In this document: piece by piece, positions 42,272 to 51,530 of the stretch
Numbering within the stretch: position 1 is the first letter of the stretch
Layout: each line of letters starts with the position of its first letter
From: Paenibacillus xylanilyticus
Lineage (GTDB): Bacteria > Bacillota > Bacilli > Paenibacillales > Paenibacillaceae
Direction of reading: 5' to 3'
Assembly: GCF_009664365.1 (NCBI RefSeq)
Contig: NZ_CP044310.1
Coordinates: forward strand, 3,979,001-4,043,000
DNA length: 64,000 bases
Translations under genes and position numbers: made by a program
Notes under the pieces: generated by a model
Seen by the model: the letters and a program-made list of their open reading frames with translations, nothing else
What the model was told of the DNA's origin: nothing
Databases searched by the model: none

Positions 42272-45067
42272 TCAGGATAATTGCTGTGCCTTTAACTTAA
42301 GCTCGTTCAGTAATTGCATCGCCTGCAGAGGCGTCATATTCATAACATCAATGTCTTTCATGTTGCGTATAAAATCTCGCGCGGGTTTGTCCACAGCGAC
42401 CACAGTATCGGGCTTGCTTCCCACGCCCGGCTCATCGTCACCGAATATCGACAGCTGGACCACGTCCTGTGGTTTGGAACCCGATCTGTTCTTATTGCCT
42501 CGCTCCTTGGACGACTCACTTTCCACGTATGTCACCGTATCGGATACTGAAACCACAGCTTCCTCTCGTATCACTGGGGCACTTTCGGCATGTTCCAATC
42601 CAGGTGTAATATTGTAGTCCGATCCCGGAATACGGCTTCCTTTTCCAGCAAACTCACTGCCGACCGCCACCTGTGCAGCCGCATGTTCGAAGCCGTGCAG
42701 TAACCCATTCGCTCGTTCGATGATACTATCCGGCAGACCGGCAAGTCGTGCGCAGTATATACCGTAACTGCTGCTGGCAGCGCCCGGAATCAATTTGCGC
42801 AAGAAGTTTACTTTGTCCCCACTTTCTTGTACGGCCATGGAGTAGTTAGCCAGCTTATCCAGACTTTCTTCCAAGTGAGCCAGTTCATGAAAATGCGTCG
42901 ATACGAGTGCTTTACAGCCTATAATATCGTGCACATACTCAATGACGGATTGGGCAATGGCCATTCCCTCGCTTGTTGAGGTACCCCGGCCCAATTCATC
43001 GATGATGATCAGGCTTCTCGGCGTGGCTTTGTCAGTCATTACCTGAATATCCGCCATCTCGACCATAAACGTACTTTGACCGCCAATCAGATCGTCTGCT
43101 GCCCCAATTCGTGTGAAGATGCGATCCATGATGGGTACCTCTGCCTGACCTGCAGGTACAAAACAACCGATCTGCGCCATGATTGAGATCAGGGCAACTT
43201 GTCGCATATACGTACTTTTCCCGGCCATATTCGGACCAGTAATCAGAAGAATCCGTGCTTCTTCCTTTTTCATTGCCGTGTGGTTGGCGATAAAGGCGCC
43301 ATCACGCATCACAGCCTCCACCACAGGATGACGTCCTTGTTCCACCACAAAGTCATAACCATCTGTCAGTGTTGGTCTAACAAAATTCCGCTCAGCACTA
43401 ATTACCGCGAAGGATTGATACACATCGATCTCTGCAACCTGTTCAGCCAGTTTTTGCAGTCTTGCAATTTCCTGATTCAACCGATCCCTCAGCTCAGCAA
43501 ACAATCCGTATTCAATATCGACCATTTTGTCCTGTGCTTCGAGAATCAATGTTTCCTTTTCCTTAAGCTCCGGCGTAATGTAACGTTCTGCATTGGCCAA
43601 CGTCTGTTTTCGCTCATAACGGCCTTCCGGCAAGGAAGACAGATTGGACTTTGTAATTTCGATATAATAGCCAAACACCTTGTTGTAGCCAATTTTCAGG
43701 GAGCGGATGCCTGTAGCTTCACGTTCTTTTGCTTCCAATTCAGCGATCCACTGTTTGCCATTCACCGATGCTTCCCTTAGTTCGTCCAGTCGTTCATGGT
43801 AACCCTCACGGATTAATCCTCCATCTCTTACGGATACCGGAGGCTCGTCCACAATGGCACGACCGATGGCATCCCTCAAGTCACTACAGTCATCCATCAT
43901 TTCCGCAATATTCTGCAGCGTGGTCGAAGAAGACTCTGCACAATACTGGCGAAGTCCCGGTATTTTATCCAGCGACAGCTTGAGTGCGTTCAAATCGCGC
44001 CCGTTGGCATTCCCGAAGGCAATTCGCCCTACCAGCCGTTCCAGATCGTAAATGTCCTTCAGTTCAGCACGCAAATCCTCACGCAAAATAAACTGATTAT
44101 ATAGCGTGTCCACTGCTTCAAGTCGCTCATTAATTTTCCCTTTTTGCAGCAGGGGTTTATCCACCCACCGCCGCAGCATCCGCGCACCCATGGATGTTTC
44201 CGTTCTGTCCAGCAGCCAGAGCAACGAGCCTTTTTTGGAACGCTCGCGAACCGTTTCCACAAGTTCCAGATTACGTCTGGTGAATGGATCCAGAATCATG
44301 AAGTGATCCGGCTCGTAAGTCGAGATTTGTGTCAATTGCCCCAGAGAACGTTTCTGCGTTTCACTCAGATAAGAGAACAGTCGCGCAACACAAACCTGAC
44401 GTTCCGGCTCCAGTCTTGCCCATGCAGCTTCACCAAATTGTTGCCGAACGAGATCCTCCTTGCTTTTGGTCCAGGGCGTGTATACAACAGGTCTCCCGAT
44501 TGGTGAAGATTGCGCAGCGACGGTATCAAGAAGAGTCGCATCACCGACTACTTCGGAGGGTTCGTAGATGCCGATCTCGTCCTTCAGCCATTCCTTGGAA
44601 TATGGCACGGACGTCACGTACAATTCACCCGTTGACAGATCACACGCTGCCAGCGCCAGTGTATTTTGGTTTCCTGTCAGGCAGACCATATAGTTGTTGG
44701 ATTTGTCGCCAAGAGTCTTGCCTTCCATCACCGTTCCAGGCGTGATAACACGTACAATCTCCCGTCGTACCATGCCTTTTGTTACAGTTGGATCTTCCAT
44801 CTGCTCACAGATGGCAACCTTGTATCCTTTTTCAATCAGACGCTGTATGTAATTGTCCGCCGAATGATAAGGCACACCGCACATCGGAATTTTCTCTTCC
44901 CCACCGCCTGCGCGTGCAGTCAGCGTAATTTCGAGCTCACGTGCTGCATTGACAGCATCATCGAAGAACATCTCATAGAAATCACCTAATCTAAAAAAAA
45001 GAAAAGCGTCTTGCGCTTCGGCCTTCACTTGCAAATATTGTTGAATCATTGGCGTATACTGAGCCAT
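42272..45067 (-). CDS. mutS: DNA mismatch repair protein MutS
   Basis: Recognises mismatches and recruits MutL. The 931 residues contain the mismatch-binding FYEMF loop near residue 31-35, connector and lever domains, and the ATPase core (TGPNMAGKSTYMRQ, about residue 608; LIIIDELGRGTST; STHFHEL). Between the ATPase and the end there is a long variable linker, then VVQLSIF, a typical sliding-clamp binding motif. It is longer than the usual ~860 residues because of this linker. Starts 206 bases after the ligase gene. Confidence 0.97.
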   Translation of the reverse strand: MAQYTPMIQQYLQVKAEAQDAFLFFRLGDFYEMFFDDAVNAARELEITLTARAGGGEEKIPMCGVPYHSADNYIQRLIEKGYKVAICEQMEDPTVTKGMVRREIVRVITPGTVMEGKTLGDKSNNYMVCLTGNQNTLALAACDLSTGELYVTSVPYSKEWLKDEIGIYEPSEVVGDATLLDTVAAQSSPIGRPVVYTPWTKSKEDLVRQQFGEAAWARLEPERQVCVARLFSYLSETQKRSLGQLTQISTYEPDHFMILDPFTRRNLELVETVRERSKKGSLLWLLDRTETSMGARMLRRWVDKPLLQKGKINERLEAVDTLYNQFILREDLRAELKDIYDLERLVGRIAFGNANGRDLNALKLSLDKIPGLRQYCAESSSTTLQNIAEMMDDCSDLRDAIGRAIVDEPPVSVRDGGLIREGYHERLDELREASVNGKQWIAELEAKEREATGIRSLKIGYNKVFGYYIEITKSNLSSLPEGRYERKQTLANAERYITPELKEKETLILEAQDKMVDIEYGLFAELRDRLNQEIARLQKLAEQVAEIDVYQSFAVISAERNFVRPTLTDGYDFVVEQGRHPVVEAVMRDGAFIANHTAMKKEEARILLITGPNMAGKSTYMRQVALISIMAQIGCFVPAGQAEVPIMDRIFTRIGAADDLIGGQSTFMVEMADIQVMTDKATPRSLIIIDELGRGTSTSEGMAIAQSVIEYVHDIIGCKALVSTHFHELAHLEESLDKLANYSMAVQESGDKVNFLRKLIPGAASSSYGIYCARLAGLPDSIIERANGLLHGFEHAAAQVAVGSEFAGKGSRIPGSDYNITPGLEHAESAPVIREEAVVSVSDTVTYVESESSKERGNKNRSGSKPQDVVQLSIFGDDEPGVGSKPDTVVAVDKPARDFIRNMKDIDVMNMTPLQAMQLLNELKLKAQQLS

Positions 45068-45273
45068 GAATATCCTCCATCCGTTCCTATGTTGTCAGGA
45101 AGAGTCCCTGCCCTAGAAGGAACAATAAGGCGGTCAGGCACATCTTCGTGCCTCCGCCTCATGTTTCGGCCATCTGCCGCTTCCTTCACAGACCAGTGTC
45201 TGCATGTCTTCCATAGCTGTAATCAGATCCAAAATTGACTTGCTTTCTATTATAACAAAAAAACATCTACTCT

Positions 45274-46524
45274 TCATGAACCTGCACGAATATTCCAGAC
45301 TTTACGAATGTCCCGGCTCTCATCCCACGTCTTCCCTTCTCTCAGGTGACGTATGAGCGGAGCAGCATACTTTTCATATCTTGCGTAGTCCTCCAAGCCA
45401 ACCAGATCGTCCAGAAGCGCTGGAATGTACTCCTTCATTCGTTCCCGGTCTCCTTCATAAAAGGCAGTATGCACTGTTGTATTCATCAAAGGACGACGAG
45501 GAAGACTGGTGTAGGAGGCGGCAATAAGACCTGCAAGAGCGACCACTCCTTTGGCTACGAGTGGAGAGATCAGGAAGCTGGGCAGTGTTCGATATTCGAA
45601 TCCACCATAGTGCTTCAGTCGAAAATCCCCCAGTGCACCGTACCTTGGACGCCTGCCCGAACCACGCGGGTCCTGCAGAAACGCAAGTGGCAGGGCGAGA
45701 TAATTGTCAAGCACACGCAGTAAGTCCCCGTTAAGTGTCACTCCGCTGAAATGAACATGTCCCCCGAGCGGCAATCCACGCTGCGGCATTCCCCCAGCCT
45801 GCCAAATGAGCGAATGGTCGGTTATGCTGCGGGATGCCAGGTCAAAAGCTCTCAGTAAATGAGTTAGCAGCTCTCGCGGTTCCGAACTCGGGGCAGGACG
45901 AAGTTCAGCAACCGGATAGATCCGCCTCCCCCCAATGGTCACGGAATCGCAGCCTACCATTCCCGTGCGTCCGAGAAACCTTGAGGCAGGTATAATTTTG
46001 GACTCCGGCATCTGCACGAGTAGAAACTCCGGGTCCATTCCAAGCACGGGCGTTACTTTATTCTGACTTTCCTCATCCAGTTGAGACTGCAGCGTCTTCC
46101 AGCCTTCCCGGTACATGACGGATAGATCTGTCATGCCCTTCCACGGACGCGGGTCAATCGAAACAACAGTGCACCCGTTTTTTCCCGAAGCTTCCAGCCT
46201 TACAGCGCCGTGATCGAGTCCAAGAGTATATAAGGTTTTAACAGCAAGCCGCTCGATTCGTTTGAACAGTGTCGAAGCCGCTTCCCGATCTAGCAGGCTA
46301 TCCTGTGCACCGCCCATGCCGCTTGTATCCCGCCGTTTAATCCGAAGTGCGTACAGGCAGCATATCTGTACATCATAACGTACTCTCAGGCCAGGCTCCC
46401 TTTTTTGCCTATCACGTGAGGCAAGCACTTCAATGCCGGCTCGCTCTAATCGTCCTGCCCGTTCTCCTGCCGACATGCGTTCGTAACGTTTAACCGCTTG
46501 CTCTGCCTCTTCCATTACATTCAT
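45274..46524 (-). CDS. Phage phiEco32-type COOH-NH2 ligase (amidoligase)
   Basis: Predicted ATP-dependent ligase that joins a carboxyl to an amine, with a glutamine synthetase-like fold. The ATG at 46524 has GGAGG six bases upstream; 416 residues. Family motifs in order are MDPEFLL, VAELRPAP, GGHVHFSG and FEYRTLPSFL, which should supply metal and ATP ligands. The first ~130 residues are an extra helical and basic region. The gene lies between cotE and mutS on the same strand, just after a terminator, which suggests a sporulation link. No peptide or phage gene is adjacent. Substrate unknown. Confidence 0.75.
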   Translation of the reverse strand: MNVMEEAEQAVKRYERMSAGERAGRLERAGIEVLASRDRQKREPGLRVRYDVQICCLYALRIKRRDTSGMGGAQDSLLDREAASTLFKRIERLAVKTLYTLGLDHGAVRLEASGKNGCTVVSIDPRPWKGMTDLSVMYREGWKTLQSQLDEESQNKVTPVLGMDPEFLLVQMPESKIIPASRFLGRTGMVGCDSVTIGGRRIYPVAELRPAPSSEPRELLTHLLRAFDLASRSITDHSLIWQAGGMPQRGLPLGGHVHFSGVTLNGDLLRVLDNYLALPLAFLQDPRGSGRRPRYGALGDFRLKHYGGFEYRTLPSFLISPLVAKGVVALAGLIAASYTSLPRRPLMNTTVHTAFYEGDRERMKEYIPALLDDLVGLEDYARYEKYAAPLIRHLREGKTWDESRDIRKVWNIRAGS

Positions 46525-46550
46525 TCGGTCCCTCCTTTCCATTGCCCAAA

Positions 46551-46577
46551 AAGAAAAAAGAGGGCTTGCGCCCTCTT
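46551..46577 (-). terminator. cotE terminator
   Basis: On the minus strand AAGAGGGC pairs with GCCCTCTT around GCAA, followed by TTTTTTCTTTTT. A second stem, GCCGC/GCGGC, lies at 46581-46594. The stem sits only about 34 bases before the ligase start, so ligase expression may be by read-through. Confidence 0.85.
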
Positions 46578-46633
46578 CACTGCCGCTTGCGGCGCATATA
46601 ATACCTTAGCTAAGGATACAAGAGACGAAGAAA

Positions 46634-47194
46634 TTACAGTTCCTCGTCAAGCAGGTCCGGATCAAGATCATCATAATCTTCATCCGTGCCGCCAAAGTCA
46701 TAATCCTTGTCTTCGTAGTCTCCGCAACCATCTGTGCATACCTTCACGCATACTTTGGTTTCGGCAACCAGTTCAACAGCGAATTCCCGTTCTACCCGGA
46801 TAATTACGCTGCCTCCGCCTGCGGATACAGTGGCTTCCACACAGCTTGGTTCCTGCGTTGCATCCGCAGATACCTCTACTGTGGAAGCCCGGTGTTTCGG
46901 ATCCAGGTAAGACAAAGGCACATGTTCTACATACGACACCGTTTCTTTGGCTACATCTGTCTGCGAATTTTTGTCATAGGAATACCAAATGTTGATATCG
47001 TAAGTACCAATAACTTCAATTCCGTCCCCCGCTGATACGGCTTCATATTGGTGGTTGATAATCCAAGCCCCCAAAATACTGGTCGGACCATTAGGCGGAG
47101 TCACGGTATGTGTTACGGTAGAGAACTTACGACCTTTGCCGCAGATCGCCTTCGTGATGATCTCTCTACATTGATGTTTATGACTCAATGACAT
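46634..47194 (-). CDS. cotE: Outer spore coat morphogenetic protein CotE
   Basis: Directs outer coat assembly on the forespore. The ATG at 47194 has GGAGG seven bases upstream; 186 residues. CREIITKAICGKGRKFS, the NGPTSILGAWIINH segment and the VGTYDINIWYSY stretch are characteristic. The C-terminus is strongly acidic (Asp/Glu/Tyr-rich), as in Bacillus CotE, where it recruits other coat proteins. Upstream of mutS as in Bacillus. Confidence 0.92.
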   Translation of the reverse strand: MSLSHKHQCREIITKAICGKGRKFSTVTHTVTPPNGPTSILGAWIINHQYEAVSAGDGIEVIGTYDINIWYSYDKNSQTDVAKETVSYVEHVPLSYLDPKHRASTVEVSADATQEPSCVEATVSAGGGSVIIRVEREFAVELVAETKVCVKVCTDGCGDYEDKDYDFGGTDEDYDDLDPDLLDEEL

Positions 47195-47226
47195 CTTTAA
47201 ACCTCCTCCATACAATCATTCACTAC

Positions 47227-47255
47227 AAGTGTATGCAGGGCATCCGTCTAGGGTG
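47227..47255 (-). promoter_or_regulatory. Candidate mother-cell (sigma-K-type) cotE promoter
   Basis: Minus-strand CACC (47252-47255), 16 bases, CATACACTT (47227-47235), resembling the sigma-K pattern of an AC box and CATA-N3-T. Placed 33 bases before the cotE start. Confidence 0.35.
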
Positions 47256-47269
47256 ACAACTATTTTCTA

Positions 47270-48247
47270 TTATTCGTTTGTAGATTGGGACCGGTCCGTA
47301 ATCGGGGACGGCGCTTTGTCCTTTTTCGCAATTTTCAGATACAGCGCGAGTTCCCGGCACAGCTGGAGAATCGCAGAACGAATCTCGAATTCTTCCCTTG
47401 TATCTGGCAGTTCCATTCGCCTGAATTCTTCCTGCACATTTGCGAGAAGTTTTTCAGTTCGTCCAGTGTAAGACTCTGTGAGCACATCCTGACTGAGCTG
47501 GTCAAACAGCTCCGACACCATTTCGGCATGTGGCATCTTCTGATAAATTTGAGAGACCAGATGCATCATATGCTGAATGGAGTCCAGCTGCGTTTTTCGC
47601 ATGTAAAAGTATACGCTCCATTCTTCGTTCGGATGAATGACCTGATTCTCCAGTGAACGCTTGGCTGCTTCAATGCCTCCAAGAACAGCCTTGTCCGCTT
47701 CGATCAGTTCCTTCCCCGCCCAGACCTCATTCGGATTACGAAGAGTCGCAGCAAACTCCTTGAAGATCACGGAGAATAGTTCGTCAATCCTTTTGCGGAT
47801 CTGAAGCATTTGCGGGTCGGCTGCTGGCATATATGCCAGATTAACAACCATCGCAGATCCCAGACCAATCAGCAGCAACCCGATTTGCACCAAAATGACT
47901 TGAACGTCCATCTCCCCGCCACTGAAGACACGAAAGACCACGACAGATCCCGTCACAATGCCTTCCTTGAATCCGGCCCGAACAATTACCGGAAACGCAA
48001 TCAGTATGTACACGGCTAGAACCCAATAATGGAAGCCTAGAAAGTGAAAAAGTACACTTGCGAACAAAAGACCTACCACGGAAGCAAAGAATCGCGCCGA
48101 AATCGTGCGAATGCTTCTTTTTCTCGTAACATCGACACCCAGAATGGCTAGCAAGCCTGCCGATGTTGGCCCGGGCAAGCCGCACCAGTCCGCAATCAGC
48201 ACAGCCATCAGTGCAGCAATTGCGGTTTTAATTACTCTAAAACCCAT
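47270..48247 (-). CDS. Aromatic acid exporter (ArAE/FUSC-like) membrane protein
   Basis: 325 residues. The first ~145 residues hold four hydrophobic segments in the ArAE pattern (GFRVIKTAIAALMAVLIADW...AGLLAILGVDVTRKRSI), and the C-terminal ~170 residues are soluble, helical and charged. This is the Firmicute aromatic-acid-exporter family with its C-terminal cytoplasmic domain. The transported compound is unknown. GAGGAGAGGT lies a few bases before the ATG. It stands alone upstream of cotE. Confidence 0.8.
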   Translation of the reverse strand: MGFRVIKTAIAALMAVLIADWCGLPGPTSAGLLAILGVDVTRKRSIRTISARFFASVVGLLFASVLFHFLGFHYWVLAVYILIAFPVIVRAGFKEGIVTGSVVVFRVFSGGEMDVQVILVQIGLLLIGLGSAMVVNLAYMPAADPQMLQIRKRIDELFSVIFKEFAATLRNPNEVWAGKELIEADKAVLGGIEAAKRSLENQVIHPNEEWSVYFYMRKTQLDSIQHMMHLVSQIYQKMPHAEMVSELFDQLSQDVLTESYTGRTEKLLANVQEEFRRMELPDTREEFEIRSAILQLCRELALYLKIAKKDKAPSPITDRSQSTNE

Positions 48248-48719
48248 TTCTCATTACCTCTCCTCTAAGCTGCTTATATGTCCAAGCCAGCTCTTCGTCC
48301 CATCCGGATGAATGCATGTCCTGCTTCATACCTCTAACAAATCTGCGTTAGCCTGGTTCTGCAATACGTAGTATTACACACCCTGAGGCAAACCATTTCC
48401 CGTTTTACAAAAAAAGAAGCTATTGAAGGGATGCATAGACATATGCAGTTCCATCAGAATCAATAAACGGCATCAACCGACATGCCCATGCATGCCGGTC
48501 ACAACATCGCGTCCCGGATGTGGGACGCTGGCAATTTTGATTTCATGCAGGCGGAAGCCATAAAAGGCCCTACTCTCCAATCTCCGCATACATGAAGGAC
48601 TGCACGGAATATTTGTATTAGTATGGTACTTGATTTTTGGTTGGCGGGCAACGTGACACCCCTTGTGAAATTGTATACATAACACGATCTAGCAAGCTCT
48701 ACTAACCTTTTTCGTGGCA
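48248..48719 (-). other. Gene-free, hairpin-rich region between the ABC transporter and the ArAE gene
   Basis: About 470 bases without a credible gene; the two overlapping frames near 48473-48720 have no family features. Three stems lie in a row: GCGTCCC/GGGACGC near 48507-48528, CCGACATGC/GCATGCCGG near 48477-48499 and TGCATA/TATGCA near 48431-48446. A run of seven Ts on the minus strand follows at about 48407-48414. It also holds TTGTATACA-like sequence near 48670. Confidence 0.5.
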
Positions 48720-49556
48720 CTACCTGCGCCCTGCCAGCAGTTTTCGCTCCACATACACCACAAGCTGATACATCGCAGTAGCTACGGCCGCGATAATTAG
48801 CAGGCTCGATAAGACCAGGGTAAAATTGAAGACCTGAAATCCGTAGATAATCAAATACCCAAGCCCCTGTTTGGCAACCAGAAACTCACCCACAATTACA
48901 CCGACCCAGGCCATGCCCACATTGACTTTCAATGTAGAAACAATCGCGGGAAACGAAGCCGGCAGGACAACTTTGGTGAAAATCTCGGACCGATCGCCAC
49001 CGAACGTACGAATGACCTTGACATAATTGCTGTCCACTTCATTGAAACTGTTGTACACCACCAGGGTCGTAATAATCACCGTAATGGACAACGTAGTCAT
49101 GACAATAGCCGTGAAGCCTGCACCGAACATGACGATGAAGATGGGGCCGAGTGCCACCTTTGGCATGCTGTTGAATACGACCATATAGGGATCAAGCACT
49201 TTGGACAAAAAAGGAGACCACCAGATCAGGACCGCAAGCAGCGTTCCGACAAGCGTCCCCAGCAAAAAGCCAACTGCCGTCTCCCCAACGGTGACTGCGA
49301 CATGGATCCAAAGTTCACCACTGGCGATGTCCTTGCCGATCTGGGCAAAAACTTTGCTCGGATAACTGAACAGCAGCACATCAATCCAGCGCAGTCTGCC
49401 CGCCAGCTCCCATAACAAAAACATGCAGACCAGCAGGGACAGCTGAACCGCAAGTACCTTGCGACGCCACTCAGCAACCTGCTTCAAGTGGCCTTGGTGC
49501 AGCTTCTGCATCCATTCATCACGGCGCATTTCCTGCTTCTCTCTCGTCTGATTCAC
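48720..49556 (-). CDS. ABC transporter permease, SsuC/ThiX-like
   Basis: 278 residues with six membrane segments and the BPD permease motif ending in VVLPASFPAIVSTLKVNVGMAW (about residues 195-216; the EAA-type loop precedes it). The sequence is typical of transporters for nitrate, sulfonate, taurine or thiamine-precursor pyrimidines. It overlaps the ATPase gene by 4 bases. Third gene of the operon. Confidence 0.88.
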   Translation of the reverse strand: MNQTREKQEMRRDEWMQKLHQGHLKQVAEWRRKVLAVQLSLLVCMFLLWELAGRLRWIDVLLFSYPSKVFAQIGKDIASGELWIHVAVTVGETAVGFLLGTLVGTLLAVLIWWSPFLSKVLDPYMVVFNSMPKVALGPIFIVMFGAGFTAIVMTTLSITVIITTLVVYNSFNEVDSNYVKVIRTFGGDRSEIFTKVVLPASFPAIVSTLKVNVGMAWVGVIVGEFLVAKQGLGYLIIYGFQVFNFTLVLSSLLIIAAVATAMYQLVVYVERKLLAGRR

Positions 49557-50347
49557 CCGTTCTTCTCACCTCCTCCGGACTGTTCCAGTTCGCTCCATAA
49601 CGCCTGAAAAAGCTCATTAAAACCTTCCTGTTCCCTTGCGTAGAAGGGCTGGGATTTCCGAATGGCTTCAGGAATGATAAACTCTTTCCGAATTCGTCCA
49701 GGATTGCGATCCAGCACAATGACGCGGTCACTCACGGCAATCGCTTCAGACAGGTCATGTGTGACCAGCACCGAGGTTTTTCCCGTTTCCTTGAGCGTAT
49801 CTGACACCAGATCCTCCAGCTGCAGCTTGGTCTGATAGTCCAGCGCAGAGAATGGCTCATCCAGAAGCAGCAAGGATGGATCAGTTGCTAGCGTCCGCAC
49901 GAGCGCGACACGCTGCCTCATGCCCCCGGATAGTTCGGAAGGATATAAATTCTCAGTTCCACCAAGGCCCATCTCTGCAAGCAGCTCGCTTGTTCGTTTA
50001 CGACTCCGTTCATCCAGCCTGCCCGTCAATTCAAGTCCGATCAGTGCATTGTCCAAAATGGTACGCCATGGAAACAGATAGTCCTGCTGCAGCATGTAGC
50101 CAATCTGGGCAGAAGGACCTTCAACCAGTTTCCCTTTTACTTTCACCTCTCCCGCGGTCGGCGTGAGCAGCCCGGCGATAATGGACAACAATGTCGTTTT
50201 GCCACACCCGCTCGGACCAACGAGACTGACAAATTCCCCTTGGTTAACCTGAAGGCTCAGGTCTTCGATGACCAATGAGGCTTCACGCTCATTGACATAC
50301 ACTTGCGAAATCCCTTCCAGTTTAATCACCGTATCGGATTCAGGCAT
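49553..50347 (-). CDS. ABC transporter ATP-binding protein, SsuB/ThiZ-like
   Basis: The ATG at 50347 is preferred (GGAAG eight bases upstream); 264 residues. Walker A GPSGCGKTT, Q-loop LQQDYLFPW, signature LSGGMRQR, Walker B LLLDEPFSALD and the H-loop THDLSEA are all intact. Belongs to the nitrate/sulfonate/thiamine-pyrimidine group and serves the flanking permease and binding protein. Confidence 0.9.
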   Translation of the reverse strand: MPESDTVIKLEGISQVYVNEREASLVIEDLSLQVNQGEFVSLVGPSGCGKTTLLSIIAGLLTPTAGEVKVKGKLVEGPSAQIGYMLQQDYLFPWRTILDNALIGLELTGRLDERSRKRTSELLAEMGLGGTENLYPSELSGGMRQRVALVRTLATDPSLLLLDEPFSALDYQTKLQLEDLVSDTLKETGKTSVLVTHDLSEAIAVSDRVIVLDRNPGRIRKEFIIPEAIRKSQPFYAREQEGFNELFQALWSELEQSGGGEKNG

Positions 50348-50375
50348 GGCGATCACTTCCTTTCCTGAAAGCCTG

Positions 50376-51380
50376 TTACTTCACAGATGATGCTTGTTCC
50401 GCATAGGTGTTGTCGACAATCGCTTTGGAATCCACCCGTTGTTCGAGTTCTCCAGCCGCACTCATGACGTCCAGCAGATTGTTCCATTCTTCATCGTCAA
50501 TAATCGGATCGGTTGCATACGTCCCCTGTTCCTTATAACGATGAATACTACTTACGAGAATGGATTGATCGATGTCTTTAAAGTAAGGGAGGATGACCTC
50601 GGCAATCTCTTCAGCCGAATGGGAATCTACCCAGACCTGCGCTTTGTGCAGCCCGTTCGTAAATTTCTGGACCATTTCCTTGTTGTCGTTGATGTAGCTT
50701 TGTTTCGTCATGAACACCGTATAAGGCAAATGTCCACTCTCCGTTCCAAACGATGCAACGACCTTCCCGCGGCCTTCCTGTTCAAAGATGGATGCCTGTG
50801 GTTCAAACAGCTGTACATAATCTCCTGTACCCGACGCAAATGCCGAAGCAATGTTGGCAAAATCGACATTTTGGATCAATTCCAGATCCTCCTGCGGATC
50901 AATGCCGTGTTTGTTCAACGTGAATTCTCCAGCCATTTGCGGCATCCCGCCTTTGCGTTGTCCGAGAAATGTACTCTGCTTCAGCTGATCCCAATCAAAG
51001 CTGCTTTCGGCATTCCGTGCAAACAAAAATGTACCGTCTGTCTGGGTTAGCTGGGCAAAGTTAATGACCGGATCTTCCGCTCCCTGCTGATAGACGTAGA
51101 TGGATGTCTCTGCTCCGACCAGGGCGATATCCACGGAGCCCGCGAGCAAGGCAGCCATCGTTTTGTCACCACCAGCCGTTGTCTGGATCTCGACCTCCAG
51201 CCCCTCTTCTTCAAAAAAGCCTTGGGCTACGGCCACATACTCCGGTGCGTAAAATACCGAACGCGTCACCTCGCCAATCGTAATTTTCGCTTCGTTTTTC
51301 TCTTGGTTGCAGCTCGTGAGCGCGACAATGATAATCAGCAATATAACGATGGCACGAATAAACCAGGGCGTGTATTTCAT
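50376..51380 (-). CDS. ABC transporter substrate-binding lipoprotein, NMT1/ThiY/SsuA-like
   Basis: 334 residues. Signal peptide with lipobox LTSC (Cys about residue 24), then a two-lobed NMT1/THI5-like fold beginning ITIGEVTRSVFYAPEYVA, with LLAGSVDIALVGAE. This group binds thiamine pyrimidine precursors, sulfonates or nitrate. No TPP riboswitch is present upstream, so a thiamine role is not supported. First gene of the operon; the substrate is unassigned. Confidence 0.87.
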   Translation of the reverse strand: MKYTPWFIRAIVILLIIIVALTSCNQEKNEAKITIGEVTRSVFYAPEYVAVAQGFFEEEGLEVEIQTTAGGDKTMAALLAGSVDIALVGAETSIYVYQQGAEDPVINFAQLTQTDGTFLFARNAESSFDWDQLKQSTFLGQRKGGMPQMAGEFTLNKHGIDPQEDLELIQNVDFANIASAFASGTGDYVQLFEPQASIFEQEGRGKVVASFGTESGHLPYTVFMTKQSYINDNKEMVQKFTNGLHKAQVWVDSHSAEEIAEVILPYFKDIDQSILVSSIHRYKEQGTYATDPIIDDEEWNNLLDVMSAAGELEQRVDSKAIVDNTYAEQASSVK

Positions 51381-51466
51381 GCTGTTTCCCTCCTTCGCTG
51401 GTTTCAGCAGTTTCTCTCTACTATGAATATGCCGCTGCCCATCAAAAGGTTAAGAACTTGCACACC

Positions 51467-51496
51467 AAAAAAAGAGCCGGGCATATGCCCGGCTCT
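51467..51496 (-). terminator. Terminator after the carboxypeptidase gene
   Basis: GAGCCGGGC pairs with GCCCGGCTC around ATAT and is followed on the minus strand by seven Ts. Confidence 0.9.
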
Positions 51497-51530
51497 CTCT
51501 AGTACCTGCTTCGTATTATAAGATTTACAA

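Noticed and set aside
48473..48720. Two overlapping minus-strand open frames of 70-73 codons downstream of the permease
   Set aside because: No family features and the frames overlay strong hairpins; treated as untranslated.
51381..51530. TPP riboswitch upstream of the NMT1/THI5-type binding protein
   Set aside because: Only the carboxypeptidase terminator and a short leader fit in this gap; no TPP core.
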